Below, one piece after another: positions 42,100-53,529 of a stretch of DNA of 64,000 bases; within the stretch, counting starts at the first letter, position 1, and each line of letters opens with the position of its first letter. Under the pieces are notes generated by a model. It made no database searches, was not told the origin of the DNA, and saw only the letters and a program-made list of their open reading frames with translations. This DNA is from Litoditis marina (lineage: Eukaryota; Nematoda; Chromadorea; Rhabditida; Rhabditidae). The stretch covers positions 5,599,912-5,663,911 of the forward strand of contig OZ038439.1 in assembly GCA_964036275.1 (NCBI GenBank), read 5' to 3'. A program made the translations under genes and the position numbers.

Positions 42100-44880
42100 T
42101 AGAATGCACAACAAAATTGCCCAAAACGCGCTCAAACCAAACTGAGATGTGTTGAACTGTCAAAATTAAAAACTAAAACGTCTAATGTTCGTAAAATATA
42201 ATGAAAAACGTATATAAACTAAAATTCACAACAAAACTGCCCAAAAGGCGTAAAATCCAAACTGAGATGTGTTGAACGGTCAAAATCAAAAACTAAAAAG
42301 ATCTAATGTTTGTAAAATATCAACACAAAATGTCTATTAGACTTAAATTTACAACCAAATTTTTTCAAATTTAATTGCAAAACTGCGAAACTGTCAAAAT
42401 CAAAAACTAAAAAAGGATGTGCGTAGAAAATATTAATACGAACTGTCTATAAATCAAAATGTAAATCTGTTCAAAACGCGCGTAAATCAAACTGAGATGT
42501 GTTAAACTGTGGAATCGAAAACTGAAAAAGTCTAATATGCTGTGCAAAACTGTCAAAATCCAAACTGTAATGTGCAAAACTGTCAAAATCAAAAGCTGAA
42601 AAATCGAATGTGCGTAAAAATATTAATACGGACTGCCTATAAACCAAAAATGTACAAAACGCGCGTAAATCAAACTGAGATGTGTTAAACTGTGTAATCG
42701 AAAACTGAAAAAGTCTAATATGCTGTGTAAAACTGTCAAAATCTAAACTGTGTTGTGCAAAACTGTCAAAATCAAAAGCTGAAAAATCGAATGTGCGTAA
42801 AAATATTAATACGGACTGCCTATAAACCAAAATGTACAAAACGCGCGTAAATCAAACTGAGATGTGCTAAACTGTGGAATCGAAAACTGAAAAAGTCTAA
42901 TATGCTGTGCAAAACTGTCAAAATCTAAACTGTGTTGTGCAAAACTGTCAAAATCAAAAGCTGAAAAATCGAATGTGCGTAAAAATATTAATACGGACTA
43001 CCTATAAAGCAAAATGTACAAAACGCGCGTAAATCAAACTGAGATGTGTTGAACTGTGGAATCGAAAACTGAAAAAGTCTAATATGCTGTGTAAAACTGT
43101 CAAAATCTAAACTGTGTTGTGCAAAACTGTCAAAATCAAAAGCTGACAAATCGAATGTGCGTAAGAATTATAATACGGACTGCCTATAAACCAAAATGTA
43201 CAAAACGCGCCTAAATCAAACTGAGATGTGTTAAACTGTGGAATCGAAAACTGAAAAAGTCTAATATGCTGTGCAAAACTGTCAAAATCTAAACTGTGTT
43301 GTGCAAAACTGTCAAAATCAAAAGCTGAAAAATCGAATGTGCGTAAAAATATTAATACGGACTGCCTATAAACCAAAAATGTACAAAACGCGCGTAAATC
43401 AAACTGAGATGTGTTAAACTGTGTAATCGAAAACTGAAAAAGTCTAATATGCTGTGTAAAACTGTCAAAATCTAAACTGTGTTGTGCAAAACTGTCAAAA
43501 TCAAAAGCTGAGAAATCGAATGTGCGTAAAAATATTAATACGGACTGCCTATAAACCAAAATGTACAAAACGCGCGAAAATCAAACTGAGATGTGCTAAA
43601 CTGTGGAATCGAAAACTGAAAAAGTCTAATATGCTGTGCAAAACTGTCAAAATCTAAACTGTGTTGTGCAAAACTGTCAAAATCAAAAGCTGAAAAATCG
43701 AATGTGCGTAAAAATATTAATACGGACTGCCTATAAAGCAAAATGTACAAAACGCGCGTAAATCAAACTGAGATGTGCTAAACTGTGGAATCGAAAACTG
43801 AAAAAGTCTAATATGCTGTGCAAAACTGTCAAAATCTAAACTGTGTTGTGCAAAACTGTCAAAATCAAAAGCTGAAAAATCGAATGTGCGTAAAAATATT
43901 AATACGGACTGCCTATAAAGCAAAATGTACAAAACGCGCGTAAATCAAACTGAGATGTGTTAAACTGTGGAATCGAAAACTGAAAAAGTCTAATATGCTG
44001 TGTAAAACTGTCAAAATCTAAACTGTGTTGTGCAAAACTGTCAAAATCAAAAGCTGACAAATCGAATGTGCGTAAGAATTATAATACGGACTGCCTATAA
44101 ACCAAAATGTACAAAACGCGCCTAAATCAAACTGAGATGTGTTAAACTGTGGAATCGAAAACTGAAAAAGTCTAATATGCTGTGCAAAACTGTCAAAATC
44201 TAAACTGTGTTGTGCAAAACTGTCAAAATCAAAAGCTGACAAATCGAATGTGCGTAAGAATTATAATACGGACTGCCTATAAACCAAAATGTACAAAACG
44301 GGCCTAAATCAAACTGAGATGTGTTAAACTGTGAAATCGAAAACTGAAAAAGTCTAATATGCTGTGCAAAACTGTCAAAATCTAAACTGTGTTGTGCAAA
44401 ACTGTCAAAATCAAAAGCTGAAAAATCGAATGTGCGTAAAAATATTAATACGGACTGCCTATAAACCAAAATGTACAAAACGCGCCTAAATCAAACTGAT
44501 ATGTGTTAAACTGTGGAGTCGAAAACTGAAAAAGTCTAATATGCTGTGCAAAACTGTCAAAATCTAAACTGTGTTGTGCAAAACTGTCAAAATCAAAAGC
44601 TGAAAAATCGAATGTGCGTAAAAATTATAATACGGACTGCCTATAAACCAAAATGTACAAAACGCGCCTAAATCAAACTGAGATGTGTTAAACTGTGGAA
44701 TCGAAAACTGAAAAAGTCTAATATGCTGTGTAAAACTGTCAAAATCTAAACTGTGTTGTGCAAAACTGTCAAAATCAAAAGCTGAAAAATCGAATGTGCG
44801 TAAAAATTATAATACGGACTGCCTATAAACCAAAATGTACAAAACGCGTGAACAAACTGACATGTGTTAGACTGTTGGAA
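42100..44880. repeat. Satellite array 1, 182-bp unit
   Basis: About 13 regular units from 42470, after diverged edge units. Each includes AAATCAAACTGAGATGTGTT, AAAAGTCTAATATGCTGTGC, a doubled TTGTGCAAAACTGTCAAAAT segment and ATTAATACGGACTGCCTATA. Variant marks repeat at 5-unit (910 bp: 43145 to 44055) and 4-unit (728 bp) spacing, showing block-wise amplification. Minus-strand frames across it are artefacts. Confidence 0.95.
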
Positions 44881-45778
44881 TAAAGATAAAAATATATTAT
44901 AACAAAATCAGAAACTAAAAACATCAAAAATCAACTTCGACATTTACTATTTACCCCTATTAGATTTCTGCCCTATTTCAAACGAGCGAGCTTGGCCTTT
45001 CTCTCTTGATATCCGTTCATTGGACCTGTTTTATATTTTTTGTTCATGTGATTTTAAAAACTAATCTTCACTTTTTTGAAACTCGTTTTTTATACTAATT
45101 TTTCTGTATTTGTATATAACTATATTGATTTTTCTCGCGAGAATATGTAATCTAAATTTAAAATCGAATGAATCATTGTCGATTGTGGGTCAATAAATAT
45201 CCCCGTTTAGTTGTTATTATCAGTTTTCAGTTACTATCAGCTTCGCCCTTGTCTTTCATAACCCAACCGACTTCGAATGCATCGATTCTCTCTCAATTTT
45301 TACAAAATGAAGGAAAAAACTAATGTATTCATTACAAGTTCTCTTATTTGCTGAAAACAGCGTCACTTTTTGAGCAGCGTAATAAGCCGAGCAAATTTCA
45401 CATCTAACCCGACTTTTCTGTGTCATCACAATTTTTGTCCGTTTCATAGGTTGATAACCGAGAAAATGTCCGGAAAGGAAAACCGGCTACTCTTTATTTT
45501 CATCGGATGATTTTTTATTCAGTGTCAATTTGATTCTAACAGAAATTTAGTTTTAGGTTAGGTTCAGGTCAGTTGCTGCGCCTGACGCATTTGTTTGTAT
45601 ATGATTTGGGTGTTCTTTACTTGGTTCCAGTGGTCCGTTCGCACGGTCGAACCCGAATTCAGAGATCGTCTGACCTAAAATAACCATGACTTTCATTGGC
45701 ATATCAATTCACGCTATCTGTCTAATTGTTTTTTGAACTGATAAAGATATTCTCAGGTTCATAAATGTTCAGGTGAAA
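44880..45778. other. Upstream region of the RING-like gene, copy 1
   Basis: AT-rich. It contains GGTTAGGTTCAGGTCAG and CAATAAATATCC, which are shared with copy 2 (59286-60109). I cannot identify a promoter. TTCATAAATGTTCAG just before the start codon at 45779 is a possible trans-splice or cis-splice acceptor (ATGTTCAG|GTGAAAATG). Confidence 0.35.
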
Positions 45779-48700
45779 ATGTCGCTCAAAATGGCCGAGC
45801 TCAATGTAGATGAATGCGATCATTTGATGGGAATTTGGAAAATTTGTGTGAAATGCGAAACCACCATCTCAACAACTCATTGTGAGTATTGATTCGAACA
45901 GCATTTTTTAATTCTTCTCAAATTTAGAAACACAACTTTCTTTCAAATTTGTTTTTTCTTGGGCACTGGCACACTTTGTGAGAGAACACTTCTAATTATT
46001 CCAGTTCGAATGATGAATACAAAAAACTTACAGAGCATTACCGAAACGTAATACTTTTTTCCAGTCAAACATTGCTTTTTTCGAACAAAAGTTCATGACG
46101 ATCCTAACTTGTCCAAACATGAATGACATTTGAATTTAGAGATTTTCAAAACATTGTTGATTGCGTTTTTTGAACTGACACAATTAAAATATTGAAAAAT
46201 AACGAAATCATGATCACCAATTCGTGAGTTTCAGCCATAATGAACTTTGTTAGGAGAAAATTAATTTTGCAACTCGAACGAGATTACAAATTATGAGTTT
46301 CTGCACGAAATTTTTTTTCTGTCGTCCTAGTTAATTCATTAGAAAAGTTCCTCATGTTTGAATCTGCATGATAATAATATACTGACAAAGATATCTTTGT
46401 CACAGTTGGGTTCATCAATGGCTGCGAGGGTCTCTACCATCACAATTGTCCCGTTCCTTCTGTATTGAAAATCCACTCTTGCTCGCTGGAATTCAGTAAG
46501 TCATTCAGTTCAATAACTATTATGCAAATTGGAGTGAGACTAGAATTAGCTATGAGTCAGAAAAAATAAAAAAATAACACATAGAAACGATAATGGAGGT
46601 CCCTCTTAATGGTAATTTAGTTGCAAACAGCCTTTTTTCAATTGCTTGGTGAAGCTCTGAAAACAATGTATTCTTACTATAAAACTGGGTGTTAACTAAC
46701 TAGTTTATTCACTATGCATATGCGAAACCACGATTATTTCACTAATTGAAGCATAAACTTAAATGTTACTTTTCTAATTTATATGAAACTTTCATTTTCA
46801 GAGCAACAATTGATAACCAACTATGTGAAGAAGACATTTTCTACTGGTGGGTGACAATGATTTCTGCTTTCCAAACCAAAGTTCATCAAATACATCTACT
46901 TAGGTGTGCTTTGTATGCTTTGACTATATCCCAAGGTTTTTGAGTGAATTTAGACAATCATAACTTGTTTACAAAATTTTCATTAATTTTCAGACGACGT
47001 TCGAGGTGCGTATAGAATATACATGAAAAACAATTATGTCAGTCTGATAAATCAAGTGAGTTTCTGTTCTGTTGATTCTTAAATTTGTTTTTAACTTGTT
47101 TGTACTCTAAATGATTAATGTATTCAAATGTAGCTTTTGTAATCGACCTAAAAATCATTTGTTTAAAACTAATAAGAATAGTTTCTCGCCCCCCAGAAGC
47201 AAACATAATAGCGTGAGTTCACTGAACACTTCGATAAAACTATGCTGTATAGAATGACGAACTTTCGTTGAGTTGGTCTCAGTTGTTTGGTAACCCTTCT
47301 TCGAGGTTACGTTGTAAAATAACCTGGAACTAACTAAACTTAAACTAAAATCCGGTTACCGTTCGAACTAACGGTCAAAACCACGTTTCGCGTTAAAAAA
47401 ACAGGTATCCGGTTTTTGGTTAGGTTACCAACCGGTACCTACTAAGGTAACCTCAAAATGAGGTCACTAAAAAGGGTTAGGTTATCTAGAAATCCAGTAA
47501 ACAAAGCCGGTTTGGAGTTGCTTTTTTAAGAATTTGCAGAAATTTTTTCTTGTGGTCACTGGTCAATCTACCCTTTTTTTTAAAGCAGAAAATCAAACTG
47601 TTTGTTTTTTCAAATGGTCACGTCTCATACTTAGTATCAATGAAAAATACACACAAAACACCGGAAAACAAAGTTAAACTAGTAAATAATGTTATACTCA
47701 CCATCGCGCGCAGCGCGAAGCGCTGCGTGTGAGTTGTGTTTGGTTTGGCCATTGCGCACCCATTTTTGGCTTGCAAACCACAAAAGTCTTCAAATAAAAC
47801 TTTTTTTTTTCAAAATTCAAAAAGGGAGAGAGCTAGATATCTATTAAATACATGTTGTGTAAAAAAATTAGAAGAATCGGTCAAGGTTAAAAAAAGTTAT
47901 GCTGTCGTGTCGTTATGAAAATTTCCGTCGTCCCTCGTCCCTCGCCCCTCGTCCCTCGTCCCTCGTCCGGTGTCCGATGAGAAAATTATTTTTTAACTAC
48001 TGGACCGGTTTGGCTGAGGTTTGGCACACATGTGTAAACCCCGAAGTTAGCGCGGCCACGGAAATTTGGTGATGTCACGTTTCGTTTAACGCTTGGCGCT
48101 GGAGCCAGATGGCGCAAAAGTTGGAAAATACGTGTTACCATGAGTTGAAATGTTTAAAATTTCGCACAGATGGTATAAAAGAAAATTCAACTTGATTTTC
48201 AAAACATGGTGCCATTATCATCAAATGGCGCCAAACACGGGCGCCTAGTGGCGCCAAATGAGGATGACCTTAGCGAAGTAGGGTAACGACCGGATTCGTT
48301 CACAGATGTGAGAACTATACATTTAGTTGACAAGCGGATCAAAATTTTATCCACATTTTATCGACATTTGGCGCCGAAAAGCCCGTTTATCCGCCAATTG
48401 GCGCCAAACTTGAAAATATTGTTTCCGAACAAAAAAACGTCGGAAACTGTGCTAATTGGTTGAAACCGTTCGTTCCAGTTCTTTTTCACCAATTGGAGTA
48501 ACATGTGTGATTATTGGCGCCAAACGCTGGCACCGATTGGCGCCAAATAAGTAAAGCCTTGCGTTGTACTGTAATGACTCTTCGCCAATCACGCCAATTT
48601 TAGAGGTCAATTGGCGCCAAAATAACTTGAAAACCCGGATCACACCGTTTGAGAACTCGAAACTTCGCCCAGTAATCAGGATGTTCGATAGTCACCATGT

Positions 48701-49229
48701 TCCTAATTTTGTTCTGATTGTTCTAATCAATGAGTGATTGTACTAGTACAACTAGCAAAAAGAGTACAATTAGTAAAAAGTGGTGAACCAGGAAGTGTGT
48801 GAGTTCTGTTCGGTTTCACCGTTTTCAGCAAAAAGTGAACAATACGAGGTTGGGAGTGTGCAACAAAAATAGAACAATACATAGGTTTTCACAACGGTTC
48901 ACAAAAAACATTTATTACACAAATCCTGACTTTAGCGTGAGTGTATGAGTGGTTTGACGTACGTACGTTGTGAACCGTTGTGCAAACCTATGTATTGTTC
49001 TATTTTTGTTGCACACTCCCAACCTCGTATTGTTCACTTTTTGCTGAAAACGGTGAAACCGAACAGAACTCACACACTTCCTAGTCCCCCACTTTTTACT
49101 ATATTCATTTGGTTTCTTCAGATGAACGCGTCGAATCTTACAAAAGAAGAATGCGATCTGTTGATGTGGTGTTGGAGAATATGTTATTTATGTGAAACGA
49201 AAGTGGAGGGAAATTACAACCATTCATGA
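45779..49229 (+). CDS. RING-like zinc-binding protein gene, copy 1 (second module truncated)
   Basis: The exons are 45779-45881, 46406-46495, 46802-46846, 46994-47055 and 49122-49229, all in consistent phase. Module 1 starts MSLKMAELNVDECDHLMGIW and continues KICVKCETTISTTH, FGFINGCEGLYHHNCPVPSV and LKIHSCSLEF. The pattern C-x2-C, then C-x4-H-x2-C, resembles the first half of a RING-H2/treble-clef finger with one ligand replaced by Gly. Exon 5 begins a second related module (MNASNLTKEECDLLMWCWRI, CYLCETKV). It is cut off by the duplication junction, where TCATGA supplies a chance stop (NYNHS). Exons 3-4 encode DDVRGAYRIYMKNNYVSLIN. The fourth intron holds the 1.4-kb insertion. Ubiquitin-ligase activity is only a possibility. 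Confidence 0.6.
47930..47976. repeat. TCGTCCC heptamer repeat
   Basis: CGTCCCTCGTCCCTCGCCCC continues as further TCGTCCC units, about six in all, inside the 1.4-kb insertion. Confidence 0.8.
48225..48625. promoter_or_regulatory. Cluster of TTGGCGCCAAA palindromes
   Basis: TGGCGCCAAA occurs near 48226, 48250, 48399, 48513, 48537 and 48611, with TTTGGCGCCGAAA near 48367. TTTGGCGCCAAA fits the E2F/DP consensus (TTTSSCGCSAAA). A functional role is only inferred; the cluster sits in a mobile insertion inside an intron. Confidence 0.4.
48772..49100. repeat. Foldback element with about 130-bp arms
   Basis: AGTAAAAAGTGG...GTGTGTGAGTTCTGTTCGGT at the left is matched by the reverse complement at the right, almost without mismatch. 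Arms are about 48772-48902 and 48966-49100, with a spacer near 60 bp. Confidence 0.9.
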
Positions 49230-49470
49230 CACATTGTCAGTAGAATACATTCCGTGTAAGTTACGTTCACAGATCGAATTCCACAATTTATATCAGTTTT
49301 GGGAATGTTCTGAGCGCATTGACCTGATTAAAGAAAAGACACGTATGTTGTAGTTTGTCACGAATGAAGATCACGTGCATTAAACTACAGAAACTGCAAA
49401 ATGACCAACATGCACCGTTCAATCTTGATTTCCTCAGAGCGAAATGTTCCAATCAATAACTTTGTTTCAG

Positions 49471-52400
49471 AAACGAATCGCCCTGCGTTGCTTCATGATT
49501 GTGAGAAAATCAGGGTTTTTCTGTTATCAGGAGGATGCGCGGGTTGAGAGGAAAATGCCAGAATGTTAATGTTTTCACTACCCAGCTCATTTCAGATGTG
49601 ACCTATGCTAACAGGCCGTCTGACGGAAAAACATGAAGAAAAACAGGGAATATCGACTAATGATGGTGAGTTTTAAGTACGCTACTTTTTTCTACAGTTT
49701 TCATACCATTTTCATCTTTTTTGTATGGTGGTGTTTTCAGTGACTTGGTCAGAATTGCGAGAAGTTCCAGAAGACGAGCTCCGGTTCTGTTGCGAAATGT
49801 TTATTTGTGGAGAATTACATGTGAAGGTACCATTTCTGAGGGTCATCTGTTTTTTTATTTGAATGGTTCATTTCTGAGAACACTTTACAAAAACCGAAAG
49901 AGCTTGACATTTTGAGAGAACTGTTGAACCCCATGAACATTCTCAGTTCACATGACACTTCTAAATGATTTCTGAGTTTTCACAACTGACAATGTTGGAG
50001 ATCCAGGACGACATTGATTTTAAAAAAGGTTCTCTCTGTCTGCCCGAGATTTTCATAGACAAGTTGTTTTTTGGAGTAAATGTTTTCATCATTCAGGTTT
50101 TGATGTTCCAGAGTTGGAAGTCGTGAGTAGACTGATAAACTGGATACTGATTTTTCACCAAATCTCTGAAATAAGGTGATAATCACAGTCTTTCCACGCA
50201 AAAGTTTGAAGAGTAACACGAAAATTATTTTTCTGCGTTTATCGTCAAAACCAAGCGCGTGCAATATGTATATGCACACTGGTTAGATATTTATGAGTTC
50301 ATTAATTCGCTGAGAGATCTGAGTTCCAAATTCACAATGAAATAGAATTCACGTTCGTAGTCAAACGTATAGTCTTTCAGTGGGCCACGTTTTTTTGCTG
50401 GATTCCGTAATTTTATACTCCTTTTTTCAAATTTTCAGTTTCAGTTCGTTGTCCGAATCGGTATACAACTTGGGCCGGGTGGACTGCACTGTTCATCTCA
50501 AACACTCCTCCCACTTCCAACCAGGTATGACTGGTTTTTTCAATCGAATTCAGTGTACAACCTCCTCAATCCTACGCAAACAGCTACATTATACATTTAA
50601 CCTACTTTTAACAGTTTTCTCTGATGAAGACTGCTGATGCAAAATCGCAAACCGAAATCTTTGATTTTCCGAAAGCATTCCCATCCCACATTAACAACAA
50701 TTTAGAAGATTGGAGATAAAACTATAGAAGATCATGTAACGAAAAGAGCTGTACGTGGTATGAGTCGAACTGATTGGCTAGACTGATTTTTTCTCGAACG
50801 GTAACACATTCGAACATTTTGAGAAAAACTTATCATGTCGAATTTAACCTAAGTAACAAACAACTTAGTGACATTGAACGGAAATTTGTCCGATTGTCTC
50901 GCAGACAGGTACGGTATCTGACCGTCTTAGAGAACAGATTCTTCCAGTTTCCCTCGGGGAGATTACTGTGAATATTTGTTCTATTGCGCCGACTTTGCGA
51001 AAACAGAGAACATGCTATTTATTTGATTTATTCAGAAGTGTCAAAATATGGTCTGCTGGAGTGTCTTCTTGGAAGTGATACGTTGGTAATGAAAACCCCC
51101 GTATTTGGTTAGTTTCAAAAGTGGTAGATTGAGGTCTTTCTGCTTTTTCATATCTCGTTCACTCCATTTTGCAGTTTCTGGAGTTAATTAAAACGTATCG
51201 GTTATAAACTGTTTTCCTCCATTTTGAACTCCAAGAAAGTTCCTGCACTTAGGGTGTACTTGTCAGAAAATCGCTCGATCTGGTGACTCCACATTTTGAA
51301 GATTACAGGATTGAAATTAAATCCGGAACGTATGACATGGAAACTGGCACATTCAAATCCGTGTTTTTGTCCAGAATTCCGAGTGCTTCGGTCCGGAAGT
51401 AGAAAAACCTCAAGTCTCAACAAGTTGCTCAAGGTATGATTATACACCGGAGGCCGTATTCATGACATTCAGTAGTTCCCATCCTTCTCTGAGCTTCCTC
51501 AAACATACGCTCTGCTCTCACATCCCGCCAGGATTTGTCCCTAAATAGTGAGCGAATCGAGAGATGCAGGATGAGATAGTGATGCCGGGAGTTGCTTTGA
51601 AAAATTGTCTTGAATTGGATATTCGGGATAGTGGCACAATTTTTCTGAGTCTGGTCCTTTATTTTGTGAACTGAATTCAGTCTCCCTTCATGATACGCAT
51701 ATCCTATTAGTGCTACCCAGCGCTGAATTATTCTGAATGTCCCATCGGTACTGTACATGAGAAAGACATCACAACTTGAGAACACAATGATGAACTGTAG
51801 TGGAGTATCCACTAGGTTGTAGTTGTAGTCTAATCCAGATAAGCAACTAGATTTTCGATCGAAAATGAACAGACATATTATATACGACCAGATACTGGTA
51901 GAACAATACACTATACGGACTTGCATTACAAATTGCGATCACCATAGTGACTGTTCTTCAATACAATTCTAACCTGAGAACGTTTGTCCGTGGTGAATTA
52001 GACGGAAAATCACCCACTTAGTCGGACGTGTTCACGTGTGCGTCGAATACAATGTAGTGTGTATCACGAATTTCGAGCTTCAAACTATGCCATAAAGCTG
52101 ACTTACTCGCCTGTTATTCAATAGAAAATATGTAAGAAAAATATAATTGCTCCCCGAATTCTGCTAGTTTCAGGTCGCCATAAAGATTTGGGGACTGGTC
52201 TCTTCCACACTCATTCCTCATTCACTCATTCCATCGCTCCCAATAAGGTATGTATATTCTCACTGAGACTTTGACAGCGTGTCAACGGAACTTCGGATGA
52301 TTATGTTTCATAAATACAACAGATTTCATGGAAATGTATTAAACAAAAAATTAAGAGTCCCTTAGACAGTTAATTGCAGATTTTCTATTAGCTAGCTATA

Positions 52401-52990
52401 GTCCTCATCAATTCGATGTGGACATTTGTAGTATTAGATGCAAACATCGTTTCCTGACAATTGTTAAATGAAAAAAACTAAGAAGATGTTGTAATACACT
52501 GAGAGAGTCCACGTAAAAAGGATAGAGCTAACTAGGTGCAACTTGAATAGTCACGTAAAGTTAGCATTCTAATGAGCAAGCGTGCACTTTGTCATTGCAT
52601 GTTTCTGATTTCTGCTGTGTTTAACATGTTTCATGTTATATAAATTTTGAAACTATACTTTCTGGTGTCAAAATGACAAGCCCAAAAGAACCAGTTGACT
52701 TAGCCTTATTCATTTTTGAATATTCTTTCCGAACTTTCTTCCGTGGATTGATAAATTGTAGAAAGTGCGGAAACATGATCAAAAGTCAAAACATAGTGTA
52801 TTGAATGTTTTTTTCAGGTTTGGGAGTTTTCTGAAGCCGCTGATGACAACTGTCACGAACAAATGATGGAAAGGTACGGTGGTTCGCAACTCGAGTTTCT
52901 ATATGAAAACTGGGCAAGTAATATTCTATTCAACCCCCCTCCCCCTTTTCAGATTAATGTGTGAAACTGGAAGGATTTTGTGCACATGTA
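49471..52990 (+). CDS. Candidate multi-exon gene, copy 2, probably damaged
   Basis: The counterparts of the copy 1 exons are 49471-49530, 49741-49826, 50097-50175, 50439-50524, 52174-52247 and 52818-52873. The first exon is identical, but its donor GTATAG is gone because 245 bp starting at the exon edge are missing. The exon at 50439-50524 is one base shorter than copy 1, changing phase. The exon at 49741 reads TWSELREVPEDELRFCCEMF with two replacements and several synonymous changes. These lesions suggest copy 2 is a pseudogene in this part, or that copy 1 models are wrong. Confidence 0.4.
52551..52657 (+). mobile_element. MITE family A copy, truncated (copy 2)
   Basis: Orthologous to the insertion at 41111-41217, with a few substitutions. 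Confidence 0.65.
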
Positions 52991-53358
52991 TTTCGTTTTG
53001 AGTTTCTTTAAGCCCTTAATTCATTCCTAATTTTGTGTTTCTCCGACGCTTAGCATCAAACTGTTACCACATGTTAGTATGAGTACTATTCTAATTGGAT
53101 TAGGATGTATGAAGAATATTTACTCTTCACGTTTTTAACCAAATTTTCTTATTTTAGAAGGAGTATCTGTAAGAGTGCGATAGGAGCAAGAATAACAGAA
53201 AAATGGAGAGCAAAAAAGAGTGAAGAAAAGAGAAAGAAAGAAGAAGAGAAGAAAGAAAAAAGAAGAGAAGAAGAATCAGCAACGATGGATATTTCTCACT
53301 CCCCTCTCCATGGCGCAAGAGATCGCATGGGGAAGGGGCATATTATTTTATTTTGATC

Positions 53359-53411
53359 TACCCAAAATTGACCATGTGGCAAACTAATTTAGTATACATG
53401 GTCAATTTGGG
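53359..53411. other. Hairpin (17-bp stem), copy 2
   Basis: ACCCAAAATTGACCATG / CATGGTCAATTTGGGAGT as in copy 1. The loop differs by one base. Confidence 0.7.
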
Positions 53412-53529
53412 AGTGTATTTTGGCTCTTTTCCCTGATTGTTTTCCTGGTTTTCCTGTTTTCCTGCAAGTTTATTATTGGATAGGACAGAGATAATCACAC
53501 ACAGAAAAAAAAACTGAAAAAAGGTACGC

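Larger units (their letters stand above)
47704..49101. mobile_element. 1.4-kb insertion between A and T with foldback end
   Basis: Copy 2 reads TCACCATATTCATTTGG at 62026. Copy 1 has the same site opened between A and T (47703/49102) with no extra duplication. The left end starts TCGCGCGCAGCGCGAAGCGC, forming the hairpin CGCAGCGC-GAA-GCGCTGCG. The right end is a 329-bp foldback (48772-49100). Possibly Helitron-related, but the canonical 3' end is not seen. Confidence 0.5.
32640..49225 (+). repeat. Segmental duplication, copy 1
   Basis: Direct tandem copy of 49226-62157. The junction reads CCATTCATGACACATTGTCA at 49221; the upstream edge reads GTTCATGAAACATTGTCAG at 32636. They share TTCATGA as microhomology. 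Copy 1 carries two insertions missing from copy 2 (32824-37724 and 47704-49101) and about 245 bp at 37845-38090 that copy 2 lacks. Confidence 0.9.

Noticed and set aside
42407..44478. Minus-strand ORFs up to 153 codons over the satellite (MYILVYRQSVLIF...)
   Set aside because: They repeat with the 182-bp unit, shift frame between units, lack splice or start context, and array 2 breaks them. Satellite artefacts.
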